From Micrasema longulum (Eukaryota > Arthropoda > Insecta > Trichoptera > Brachycentridae), in contig JAGVSM010003700.1 in the NCBI GenBank assembly GCA_022494885.1, positions 186,001 through 250,000 of the forward strand: a stretch of 64,000 bases of DNA. The letters run 5' to 3'. Numbering within the stretch: position 1 is the stretch's first letter; each line of letters begins with the position of its first letter. The notes under the pieces are model-generated. The model saw only the letters and a list, made by a program, of their open reading frames with translations, ran no database searches and was not told where the DNA came from. The position numbers and the translations under genes are program-made. This document shows positions 54,993-64,000 of the stretch, piece by piece.

Positions 54993-55479
54993 ACCCGATA
55001 TTAATATTCAGAAGCGATTTTTTAAATGACAACATAAGGCGCGGAAAGGGGTTTTATTTACCTTGAGTTTTTATTTACTCCTGGCCCACCAAGTCCGTTT
55101 TGTGAAAAAAATCTAAGTTTTTCAGTATTAATTATATTCTGAAAACGACCGGAATTAAATAAAGCTAAATTAATTTAGTCTCATTCAAATAATGCTCAAT
55201 TCGTGTAGTTTGAAATAGTATTCAAATACATTATTATCTCGTACCTGCCCACGCCAATTTGCATGCTTTATCAAAATAATATATATTTTGTTAATAGTGT
55301 ACGTTTGTACTGGGTGGCGAGATTTTATTCAATGGTTATGGACGGAAGTGCCTCATTATTTACTTTATGTATTGAATAATTGAGTGGGCTGGGTGGCTAA
55401 AGACCCCACTCTCTTTATTATTAGAGTAAAGGACCCTTAGTCGACATAATATCGTCATGTATGTTTGAAAATGGTCGTC

Positions 55480-55710
55480 AGGGCCCGTATTATAATTGGA
55501 AGATAAAATTTATCTACAAAGTTGAATTACGTTTGCTGTACGAGATATAGGACATGGTTTATTTTCATGTTTAATTACAGGTTACTGACGAAAATACTCG
55601 TACTTTGAATTTTCATACAAATATACACATTTTTGAACATAAATATCGATGTTACTTTAAACCGTCTCGATATGTACCGATGAAGAAAGCGTTCATAATC
55701 GCGGCGCAGA
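55480..55710 (+). mobile_element. MITE family Z, diverged copy
   Basis: GGGCCCGTATTATAATTGGA, TGTTTAATTACAGGTTAC and CATAAATATCGATG follow the family Z order with many changes. Confidence 0.5.
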
Positions 55711-55764
55711 AGGCGAATCGGAACACGTAGCATGACGTGAAGTTGTTCGTATTCCACACAATGA

Positions 55765-56113
55765 GGAATTTCAGCCCTACGGGAAATTGGATAAAAAAAT
55801 TGTTTTCTTGCGCGCGGTAAAAATTAGACCATTTAATTGTATAATAAAGTTTTTTGAAAATGGCGTCACTGATTTATATGAACCAACCAATGATATGAGA
55901 GCTGTGAAGGCTATCCGGTTTGCTTACAGTAAACAAACCGATCGGCAGAACTGACAGAGAAGAATCTCCGACGTCACACGCGGAGTTATTTCAGAAGTAC
56001 AAAACTTTAAAAAATCATAGCGCTGATAATGCGATAAATGAAAATAAAAAAATGAAAATTGGCTTAGTTTAATAGTCTATTAACAAATTAAAAAGACACT
56101 GAACTCCCTCATT
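55765..56113 (+). mobile_element. MITE family L, near-complete copy
   Basis: The left end GAGGAATTTCAGCCCTACGG and right end CTGAACTCCCTC show the family TIR. Internal blocks are AACCAACCAATGATATGA, ATCGGCAGAACTGACAGAGA, CTCCGACGTCACACGCG and CATAGCGCTGATAATGC. Confidence 0.8.
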
Positions 56114-56119
56114 AGGGTA

Positions 56120-56405
56120 TTCTAAACAAAAATATTAAAACTATTATTCATAGATGGCGCTTTTATATTTTTTTATTAACTTAGCTTTTTTTTTTTCATA
56201 CACTAATTTCTGAAAAGAACCTAAATTATATTGTTATGGTATTTGTTACAATCAATATAGTGTAAAGTTTCCGCAAACCAAGTTTTGTAAAATTTCCATT
56301 GAAAATAAACGTAAAAATGTCATTTTTCAATAAAAAAATATAAAAGCGCCATCTATGAATAATTGGTTTCATATTTTCGTTTAAAATCACCTTAACTCGC
56401 TCTTA
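56120..56405. mobile_element. Small TIR element with ATAGATGGCGC ends
   Basis: ATTCATAGATGGCGCTTTTA (about 56149) is the inverse of TAAAAGCGCCATCTATGAAT (about 56342). The match extends into ATTTTTTTATTA / TAATAAAAAAAT. Outer parts are weaker. Confidence 0.65.
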
Positions 56406-56639
56406 TTCGATTCGACTAGATAGTGGATAGTAGAGCGCTCGAACTCTGACATTGAATAGCGGCCATGTTGATAAAGCTACAGCTGTCAAATTTAGAGGTT
56501 ACAATAATTAATGCTGGGCAAATCATCATGGAAAGTTACAGTTCTGAGTAACGCGTGCAAACCATTAAACATTCAAACTCAAACAAACTCAAATAAACAA
56601 AGACAAACTCAAATATTGTAATTAAACATTACGATCAAA

Positions 56640-56877
56640 ATGAGTGGTCAGGTCGAGGTACGTTCGTTAGGAAAATCGTCTTCAGCGACGAGGCCCATTT
56701 TTGGAAGAATAGCTTAGTAAACATGCCAAATTGTCGTATTTGGGGAGATATCAATCCACATAAGATCCATCAGTTGCGAATGCACCCAGAAAAAGCCTCT
56801 CTGGTGTGGATTTTGGTTCGGCGGGGTCATTGGCCCGTACTTCTTCCAAAATGAAGCCGGCACCGCCATAATTGTCG
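56640..56877 (+). pseudogene. mariner/Tc-like transposase fragment
   Basis: Plus-strand translation: FVRKIVFSDEAHFWKNSLVN, then MPNCRIWGDINPHKIHQLRM, then HPEKASLVWILVRRGHWPVL. The D in FSDEAHF is the second catalytic Asp of DDE/D transposases. The HPEK.SLVW and GHWP...F segments follow in the usual order with a frame change. The third catalytic residue is missing because the sequence switches to a Penelope-like element at about 56878. Confidence 0.8.
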
Positions 56878-57107
56878 AAGGCGAGAGGTTCAGCTCTTGC
56901 AGAGCACTACATAGAAACAGGGCATAATTTCTCATTTGAGCCAAATGTCCTTGGAAAGCCCAAAAATCATCAAGCCCGTTTAATAAAGGAAGCCATAGAA
57001 ATATACAAGCATCCTAATAACATAAACAGGGATGATGGGTTACGACTACGAACCTCATGGTACCCGGTGCTTCCAAAGCCCACGGTACAAACTCCACACA
57101 CTTAACC
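56878..57107 (+). pseudogene. Penelope-like element, end of the GIY-YIG endonuclease region
   Basis: The frame reads ARGSALAEHYIETGHNFSFE, then QARLIKEAIEIYKHPNNINR, then DDGLRLRTSWYPVLP. The run SALAEH..ETGH..F...L.........RL.KEAIEI.KH....NRDDG..L...W.P.LP is characteristic of the C-terminus of Penelope-like elements. The RT and the GIY-YIG motif itself are absent. A stop follows soon after. A hammerhead-like motif lies 80 bp downstream. Confidence 0.8.
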
Positions 57108-57182
57108 ACATACATTGCCCGACTGCGACACGGTACAAATTCCTCACAATTAAACACACTAAAAACTACACTCATACATTCA

Positions 57183-57223
57183 GCCCTGAAGATGGACACT
57201 GCAACGTGCTCCGAAACGTCGGC
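57183..57223 (+). ncRNA. Hammerhead ribozyme-like motif of a Penelope-like element
   Basis: Stem I GCC (57183-57185), core CTGAAGA (57186-57192, consensus CUGANGA), stem II GGA-CAC / GTG-C-TCC (57194-57212 with loop TGCAAC), core GAAA (57213-57216), minimal stem III C/G, cleavage dinucleotide TC (57219-57220), then stem I GGC (57221-57223). An extra U after the first core and a bulged C in stem II weaken it. Penelope-like elements are known to carry hammerheads with very short stem III. Confidence 0.55.
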
Positions 57224-57570
57224 AATACAAAGCCCACAAACACGGCATAATAACCCAGAAAAACACTATCTGTATTCTGAAGGCCGTGAAAACCTACGAT
57301 CCTTTTTTACTATTTGAATGTAAAATTTTAACTCCTGTATCCCTTTTAAATCCGTGTTAAATAATTTGAATTGATGAGATGATTGGCAAACTCTAAAAAA
57401 TATTTTAATAAACATCAAGATTGTGAGAGAATAAAATCTCCAATCATCCTAAGTCCATGATCTTTTAAATAAAATCCCTTAATTTAAATTAAATTAACTA
57501 TTTGAGTAATTGAGCAAAAAAAAATATTCTGATACTGTTTCTAAAAATAAAAAAAACAACAAAATCGGTT

Positions 57571-58255
57571 ATGATTTGGGGTGCGGAAAACGGGACAACG
57601 GAACTTCGATTTTACTTAGAATACGCTTCTCCTATTTGGTCTCTATTCTACAGGACTCATATTGACTATATCGAGTCTGTCCATCACCGTTTTCTAAGAA
57701 AAGTAGCATGGTTGCTCGGACTACAGATGGGTAATTATTTCTATTTTGAAATAGAGCAATCTCTTAATCTGTCTTCATTGGAGAGACGTAGAACTGTGAT
57801 GGACCTTATATGCATTTTCAAAATACTTGATGCTATAAGTGATGTCTCATCTCTGTTGCAATCAATTTATTTTCATGTTCCCAACCACGTCACCAGAAGT
57901 CAAAATCTGCTATTTATTAAATCTTCTAAGAGCAACTTTTGTTTTTATGCCCCAATGTCCAGAATGTGTAGATTAGTCAATTCGTCACATGAATTGAAAT
58001 TCTTTGGGATAGATCTTCCGGCTTTTCGTCGATCTCTTCGCGACTAAACAGCGTAGAATGAAGTTGGATTGGCATGGTTTAGCTCGAAATCTTATGTCTT
58101 TCGTTTTTATGAATATATTTTATACCATTATTGTATTGCCGTTGTTTGTCTTTGCTACATAGTTTTATGTTATTTTTTGTTCAGTTTCTTGTATTTATGT
58201 TTCTTCATGTAACTGTTGTAATTGGCTTAGGCCGTATATATAATAAATAAACAAA
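57571..58255 (+). pseudogene. LINE RT C-terminal fragment with 3' end
   Basis: The frame to TAA at 58045-58047 reads YLEYASPIWSLFYRTHIDYI, then ESVHHRFLRKVAWLLGLQMG, then SSLERRRTVMDLICIFKILD, then [20 protein letters not shown]. It ends with GGCTTAGGCCGTATATA and an ATAAATAAA tail. The L.YASPIW motif is the classic segment after RT in CR1/Jockey-like LINEs. Same family as 19595-20010. Confidence 0.85.
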
Positions 58256-58734
58256 TAATCTGTCCGACGGGCTGTTGCCTTTTTTGCGCAATAACGGGGA
58301 AGTATCTGCGAGAGAGTGACAGAAAAACTATGCAATGCAAGAAGTACTCGGTATGAAGCATATTAATTTCAGTAAGAGTAGACCGCAATATTATGCTCGC
58401 CGTACGAGTATCGTCCACACTCAGGTTTCCAATCTGACGCCGAAGTACTGTTCGTGGAATGGATACCAAATCTCCAACATTCGCAATAAGTTCATTATAT
58501 CTACTCGTAGTAATTAGATACTTCTCGCGTTAATCAACAATCATTTAGTAGCCATATAATGCTTCATGTTATTTCTCCTGTCCGCATTTTCCTGCGGTCG
58601 GAACTCTATCCGCCCTAAGAGTAATGATCTATGAAACAAATATGTTCCGATCGAATCCAACCTAACCTCACTCTTTCCTGACCTAACCTATACGGGGACA
58701 TTCTCCCGACTTGTCAAACCTCACATTATATATT

Positions 58735-59455
58735 CATTTATTTATTAATTTACACGCCCTACGGGCTTTTACGTTAATTAGAAATACATTCAAGTGCAGC
58801 AGTAAAACATAAGTATTTTATTTTATTCAGAAAACACACAGTCATACATAATAAGTATTAAAAACAACAATTTTTTATCATAAAAAGACCAATTAAGTTT
58901 TCATAAATTATGCAAAAGATATAAACATTAAATGTGACAAAAAAAATTCAAGTGAGAAAAGAATAATTGTTTACATTTGCGTTTTCCATGGAGGTAATAA
59001 ATAAAAATACCGAGTGCACACTCCGAGCCATCCACGCACACACACATAAACGCACATCTAGAACAAACACAAACATATACATAACATGCGGCATAAACCA
59101 CTCAAGATGCACATTCAGCAACTATCCCAAATAATCGACCCCATGAAGAAATTTTCTGTATAAATGCAACGTGCAGTTAAAAATGTCTACATCAATACTG
59201 AGTCCATTATAATTTCTGCAGGTACGTCTAATGAATGAATTCGAGGTATAATTGTTTTTACAAGTTGGTACATAAAAAAGGGAATTTAATCTAGTATAGC
59301 GAAGAGGACAACGGAAACCAATATTTTGTAAAAGATACGGCGAATCAACCACATTATTTAGAATTTTGAAATGAAAAATTAAATCACATGTAAGGCTCCT
59401 TTTTTGTAGCGATTTTATTTTAATATTTTGTGTGTACATTTAGTTAAAATTAAAG
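58735..59455 (-). pseudogene. LINE C-terminal fragment
   Basis: Minus frame 59122-59439: SLQKRSLTCDLIFHFKILNN, then VVDSPYLLQNIGFRCPLRYT, then FIRRTCRNYNGLSIDVDIFN. The AT-rich 3' end to about 58735 holds TATTCATTTATTTATTAATT. 5'-truncated. Confidence 0.7.
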
Positions 59456-59554
59456 ATAACATAAGAAAAACTAAAAGATACAATAATAAGGAAATGTACC
59501 AACATACGTATATGGGTATATATAAAGTTATTTTGTACATTTACATATAAAAAC

Positions 59555-59640
59555 ATTCACACACATACACATGCATATGCATACATACACACACACACAT
59601 ATACATATATGTAAATATATGTATATACAAATAAATACAC
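59555..59640. repeat. ACACATACAT microsatellite
   Basis: Irregular CA/TA-rich repeat (ACACACACACACATATACAT near 59588). Confidence 0.85.
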
Positions 59641-59844
59641 ATAAGTACCTACATTATTATAGAAATACATGAAAAAAAAATAGTAAATAAAGTACAATAT
59701 TAAGAAATTTTATACAAATTAATTTATAACCTTTTGAATACATAACCCATAATTATATAAAGGCAGACGAAATATATCAACTTCACCATACTCGTTAGCC
59801 GGTGTAGTCTAGGTATTGGTGAATTAAATATTGTCATTATGTCG

Positions 59845-60060
59845 TACCCCTGTCCTCGCTCGATGGTGCGTAGGGCACTGCATTGGTTCACCGAATTCAG
59901 CGTTTATTGATCGTCTGTTACATGAAGTGAAACGGCGATCAGCCCCAGAGAACCTTCTTTTCAATCAACACTTCATGTCGACCTTCCCAGGAATTGGGCC
60001 TGGGATCTCAAGCATGATCAAGGCTACCAACCACTTCACTACTAGGCGGACTTATCTCCA
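59845..60060 (-). mobile_element. SINE family B-like, diverged copy
   Basis: GGTGCGTAGGGCACTGCATT, GAATTCAGCGTTTATTGATC, GGAATTGGGCCTGGGATCTC and CCACTTCACTACTAGGCGG align with family B positions; the sequence is old. Confidence 0.6.
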
Positions 60061-60125
60061 CTCGATTTCCTTATTCAGGATTTTCAAACCTGAGAGTACC
60101 CATCGAGCCGAATGCACTCGTCTAG

Positions 60126-60715
60126 AATGAGGAAGTTCAGTGTTTTTTTTTTTTTTTTTTATTTGTCATAGACTATCAAATATTTAAAAAATATTTTTTT
60201 ATCATATCATCATCGCTACGATTTTTTAAAGTTTCGTATTTTTTTTTTTTAATACTCCGCGCGTGACGTCACTATTTCTCTTAGGTGAGTTGTCCTGATT
60301 GGGGGGTTGGCTTCCCGAAAACCGGAAATCTATCAAAGCACTCTATCATCGGCCTCCGTGGTGTAGTGGTCAAGACGCTTGACTCACGCACGGAAGGTTC
60401 TGGGTTCGATTCCCGGTGAGAACACAAAAATTAAAATGTGATTTTTCTCAAGCCTGGTTGTTTTGTAATGTAATTCACCACTCTAATTGGGCCTCCTGGC
60501 CTGTTGTGGTGCAAAAAAAATGAAATGAAATGAAAAAAATCATTGGTCGATTTAGAAGAACTTGTGATGTCATTTAAAGTAGTTCATTTTTGTAAAAATC
60601 ATTTTTCATTATTTGTTCATACATTGTCTAGGAATTTAACTTTAGAACTTATTTTTACCGCGTGTAAGGAAACAATTTTTATATCCAATTTTCCGTAGCA
60701 CTGAACTTCCCCATT
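60126..60715 (-). mobile_element. MITE family L copy, split by SINE A
   Basis: The ends GAGGAAGTTCAGTG and CACTGAACTTCCCC form the TIR. Inverse blocks are CGCGCGTGACGTCACTATTT, AACCGGAAATCTATCAAAGC and, after the SINE, TGGTCGATTTAGAAGAACTT. CRE TGACGTCA is at 60264-60271. Confidence 0.85.
60350..60538 (+). mobile_element. SINE family A, full-length copy with target duplication
   Basis: Head CGGCCTCCGTGGTGTAGTGG, GTCAAGACGCTTGACTCACG, B box GGGTTCGATTCCCGG, body TTGGGCCTCCTGGCCTGTTG, tail A8 plus (TGAAA)n. It is bounded by ATCAT (60345-60349 and 60539-60543). The head resembles tRNA-Val with CAC at the anticodon position (inference). Confidence 0.9.
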
Positions 60716-60719
60716 GATG

Positions 60720-61735
60720 ATCGTTTATTACGAGTGACGATTTTTTAATGGAAAAAAAAATTGAGTTCTCAATATTTGCCCAGATACGAATTTCAATTTT
60801 CATACCATTTCCTAAAAGTTCTAAATTGCTAGTGCTAGAAAAATGGAAATATCAAGTTGTGGTATTAGATTTTTCAGTTTCATAATTCAGAATTAGAATT
60901 TCAGGACTCGACACTATTTTCAGTTTGGTCCTCTCATACAAAATACTCTCATTAAAATTTGTGGTCAGTAACAAAATAAAATTGAAATTCATTGAATATA
61001 AAAATATATAATAGTATAAAAATATATGATAGTATAAAAAGTATACCGGTGCCTACTTTACGTTCAAGTGGGGTTCCTACCTTGATTGTATTCTGATTGA
61101 ATTTCACCCACTTTACAACTTGAATCAAATTTCACTCAATTCTTTTGACCCTTTCCTTTTCCGCGCAAAATAAATAAAAGTTTTTCAGATTTTCTTTTCT
61201 CTGTTAAATTTAAGTCAACTATCACTCGTTCAGTCGATTGTATTTTCTTTTATTTAAGTACCGAATTACATTTTTATAAATTTAGCTAAGTTTACCTATT
61301 TCGTCTATTTATTCCTGTGCGGCACGGCCTATTTTATAACTTGCTTTATTGATTTAAAAAAAAACTAAATATAAGTGTAATTACAAAATTAAAAAAATAA
61401 ATAATTTGTAAAATTTTACAAAATAACATTTTTTTAAATGTGACACTGACAAAAAAATTCGGAAAGCCATTTGTACGAATTTTAATTTTGTTTCCAACCA
61501 AACATAAAATTACTCGTGAGAGTCTATTCATATATAAAAAAATAGCATAAATGTACATTTTGGATTGTTGTCCATTCAAATAATTATTTACTATTTAACA
61601 TAAAAAATAAAAACTAGGCTGATTTTGTGATTTGTTGACTATAGTTAGTAGTTCTAAGGTCTTTCGTATTTATATTTTTGTAATTCCTTTATGGTTATTA
61701 AGTTTAAGTTCCTACAGAGTTTTTGTAAATTTATT
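60720..61735. other. No recognised gene
   Basis: AT-rich with no exon, TIR or LINE module that I recognise. Confidence 0.35.
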
Positions 61736-61739
61736 GATA

Positions 61740-62135
61740 TAATATTAAGTTGCTAGAATTCCACTCGTCCATGCACTTTGTAGCTGCAAGACGATTGGTA
61801 AGCTTGCTTCAATATGTAAATGTTACCAACCATAACATACTTAAATTTTGTAAGCGCGGTCTACATTTTAATTAATAAATTTTAATCGCATATCAACAGA
61901 CCATGCACTCAGTAGCTGCAAGACTTGTTATAATCCAACTCCCATTTTTTAAAATGAGTTTTTTTTTAAATAATTTTAATATCATTCAAACACTAAACTT
62001 CAATGTCAAATCAAAACGTAATGTTGATGGGGGTGTATTTATCGTTGTCTTATCTATTTGAATTAAAATATATCATAATTGGAAGCAAAGAACTAGAATC
62101 CCAATTGTCTATGCGCTCTGTAGCTGCAAGACGTG
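61740..62135 (+). repeat. Higher-order repeat cluster 3 (C-A-B)
   Basis: GTAGCTGCAAGAC cores lie at 61780 (type C, AGACGATTGGTAAGC), 61912 (type A, AGACTTGTTATAATCC) and 62120 (type B, AGACGTGCTAG). Spacing is 132 and 208; the longer gap holds extra AT-rich sequence. Confidence 0.85.
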
Positions 62136-62574
62136 CTAGAATATTTATATTGTACAGCGGCCTTGAGGTGATCACAAAAATTGTGATATATACATTATCA
62201 AACTATAATAGTCTATTGAAGAATTCTTACATATAAGTTATATATCGAGGCTATACTGACAGAATGCATTAAATCAACAGTCTTATATATTTCAAATATT
62301 TTTTTTTATATAGGTGCAAGGTGTTGCTATGCCTAGAAAAAAGATTACTCTTTGAAAGCATTAAAAACATATATATATTATAAAATATTGGTAGAAATTA
62401 TTCGTTGAAAGGATAAAAAAGCTTTAAATGCGATTATCGCGCAACTTGTTTTAATGACTCAATGTATTTTGTCAGTGGAGCCTCGGTGTATAACATAAAA
62501 ACGAACCTAAAAGCGCCAAAAATTAACGAATTGAGTCATTAAATTTATGAATATTATTTAATTGTGTATTTTAT

Positions 62575-63490
62575 TTGACACTTATTTTAATGAACTCGTG
62601 CATTTCCTCTTTTCGAAATAGATGGTACAGAAATTCCTTTCATGGCTCAGTCAAAAACTTAGGTATTATCATTCATAAGCATTTAGGGTGGCACGATCAG
62701 GTTAAAGAAGTTAGTTGTAAACTTTATAGCAGTTTGCACTCACTCAAAAGATTACAGAATTTCTTGCCAAATAATGTTAAGCAAACGTTAGTCCAGAGCT
62801 TACTTATTCCACTCCTCGACTATGCGGATGTATGTTATCCAGATGCTAACTTTGAATTACTTGATAAGTTGGAATGATTGCAGAATGTTTGTATACGTTA
62901 TATCTTTAATTTTCGCAAATTCGACCACATAGCCGAATATCGCACGCAAGTACACTGGCTCAGTATCAGGCATAGAAGAAACATTTACATTTTATCACTT
63001 CTTCACAATATTTTAAATAGTCCCACTTCGCCAGTTTATCTGAAAGAGCTCTTCCAACCACTATCACAACACGGACTATCTCGTCGTTCTAGTAACGAGA
63101 GAACCCTTTTCATACCCTTTCATCGCCCTAATTTTCATGCCTCCTCTTTCACAGTAATAGCTGCTCGATTGTGGAATAATCTACCCACGAATGTTAGAGA
63201 CGCCCCGCCCCTTCTTTATTTACATTTAAGTCAAGATTAAAATGTCACTATCTAAATATTTAAGTCGTTCCTTTATCTTTCTTCTTTCCTTCCCATCCCC
63301 TCTCCTCTGTTCATAGTATAGTGTTAATTTTTCAAAATATTGTTTTTTAGTTAATCTTTGTTTTTAATTTTGTATAAAATCGTAAGATTCAATATGTTCA
63401 TGTACGTACTTATACTTTTCTCAAACTGAACGGTTTGGGTAGGTAGGAAGAAATTGCCTTAAGGCAATATGCCCGCCCTTATATGTATAC
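62575..63490 (+). pseudogene. LINE RT thumb/C-terminus and 3'UTR, best copy of its family
   Basis: Reads SVKNLGIIIHKHLGWHDQVK, then LPNNVKQTLVQSLLIPLLDY, then ADVCYPD, then RTQVHWLSIRHRRNIYILSL, then SPTSPVYLKELFQPLSQHGL, then TVIAARLWNNLPTNV. One in-frame TGA at 62875-62877 interrupts an otherwise open frame that ends at 63240. The 3'UTR has TCCCATCCCCTCTCCTCTG, AACGGTTTGGGTAGGTAGG and TTGCCTTAAGGCAATATG, followed by CCCGCCCTTATATGTATA. Fragments of this tail occur at 13.8, 29.7-30.1, 35.2 and 36.2 kb. Confidence 0.85.
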
Positions 63491-63858
63491 AATGTCTTTA
63501 CTCAACCGTATCTCTTCGGATATCGGCATCTTTCATATTAGTGAAAAAAAAGTTCAGAGAGAATAGCATTCCTTCTCTATAATTGCTGGGTATTTTTATT
63601 TTACCATCTTTGTTTATTTAAATTTTAGTGATAATTTTTTCGTGTTATGTATGCATTTAAATATTTTGTAATGTACATAAACGTTTGAAACAATGACACC
63701 TCCGCCCTAGTAATTTCCATGCTTGGCTCATTTTCTATTGTCAATGAGTTACACTGATGAGGTCTCCCGTATTGAGAGGGTCAAGATTGCCAGTTAGTAG
63801 TCACGAAAAAGTCAATCGAATTATAGTCTCCCTTCCCTGTCACCTTACTTCCCCCCTG

Positions 63859-63877
63859 TCACGTGATGCGCATGCGC
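63859..63877. promoter_or_regulatory. Adjacent palindromic E-box and NRF1-type site
   Basis: TCACGTGA (63859-63866) abuts TGCGCATGCGC (63867-63877). The first fits the palindromic bHLH-ZIP site, the second the NRF1/Ewg consensus. They lie in a small CpG-rich patch near the right edge, suggesting a promoter or regulatory element of a gene further right. Confidence 0.45.
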
Positions 63878-64000
63878 GCTGCGATCGATCTAAAAAGCTT
63901 GAATTTCAAAACCACTTTTCCCAGAATAAGTACCGAGTACCTACCGAATCTCGGTAGCTTCGAATGCTTATATTTCGAAAATCATTTTGTCATTCTGACA

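Larger units (their letters stand above)
43126..64000 (+). other. Probable first intron of the FABP gene (incomplete)
   Basis: If the gene continues to the right, everything from 43126 onward is its intron 1, at least 20.8 kb, filled with the repeats listed. This is inferred only from the missing exon 2. Confidence 0.35.

Noticed and set aside
57014..57317. Overlapping short frames downstream of the Penelope-like fragment
   Set aside because: They fall in the post-coding region of the element. Several frames overlap on both strands and none has motifs.
58655..58700. CCTAACCT repeats as interstitial telomere sequence
   Set aside because: Only two or three imperfect CCTAA units are present and they are not in tandem.
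60350..60430. tRNA-like head as a real tRNA gene
   Set aside because: The acceptor ends do not pair, and the sequence continues into a SINE body and tail that recur at 6.4 and 18.3 kb.
63756..63790. CTGATGAG followed by a stem as a second hammerhead
   Set aside because: The second core GAAA is absent (GGTCAAGAT instead), so the catalytic core is incomplete.

Overview
The window is eukaryotic and looks like insect, most probably lepidopteran (moth or butterfly), nuclear DNA. It is strongly AT-rich. Genes are sparse and split by introns of consensus GT-AG type. The repeats are of kinds common in Lepidoptera: LINE reverse-transcriptase tails, tRNA-derived SINEs, Helitron-like elements ending in CTAG, and many foldback MITEs. 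No prokaryotic gene, rRNA, intact tRNA or CRISPR array is visible. The species cannot be named from the sequence.

Two host genes can be supported. (1) A calmodulin-like EF-hand protein on the + strand. It has five spliced exons at 20552-20774, 22469-22612, 26442-26645, 28648-28704 and 30162-30298, all phase-compatible. A first exon ending at 9599 is probable; its ATG lies directly against the splice donor. Upstream is a CpG-rich pocket with an Inr and a DPE at exact spacing (A+1 at 9081, DPE at +28). The predicted protein is 255 residues: a Pro/Ala-rich N-terminal extension, four EF-hands (the third degenerate) and an acidic tail. (2) The first coding exon (43053-43125, 73 nt) of a fatty-acid-binding protein (FABP/CRABP family) on the + strand. 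The remaining exons were not found, so they probably lie beyond 64000. An open, splice-bounded segment at 50393-50620 is unassigned.

Layout. 1-8.9 kb: nested TIR elements, LINE remnants on both strands, a SINE and a hAT transposase fossil. 8.9-9.6 kb: promoter and first exon of the EF-hand gene. 9.6-20.5 kb: its large intron, packed with LINE, Helitron, MITE and SINE insertions, many nested. 20.5-30.5 kb: the remaining exons and the 3' end. 30.5-42.8 kb: intergenic, with LINE tails, a tandem pair of TTAA-flanked palindromes and a cluster of a three-unit higher-order repeat. 42.8-64 kb: FABP promoter and exon 1, then repeats within what is probably its intron. These include many copies of one foldback family, a LINE plus two back-to-back Helitron-like elements, a mariner/Penelope-like junction with a hammerhead-like motif, and a third higher-order-repeat cluster.

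The two genes show no obvious functional link. The most informative material is in the repeats: filled/empty insertion-site pairs, a SINE with a 5-bp target duplication inside a MITE, a repeat family that carries full CRE sites, tandem TTAA palindromes, and the A-B-C higher-order repeat. All family assignments come from reading the sequence by eye; none was tested by a database search.
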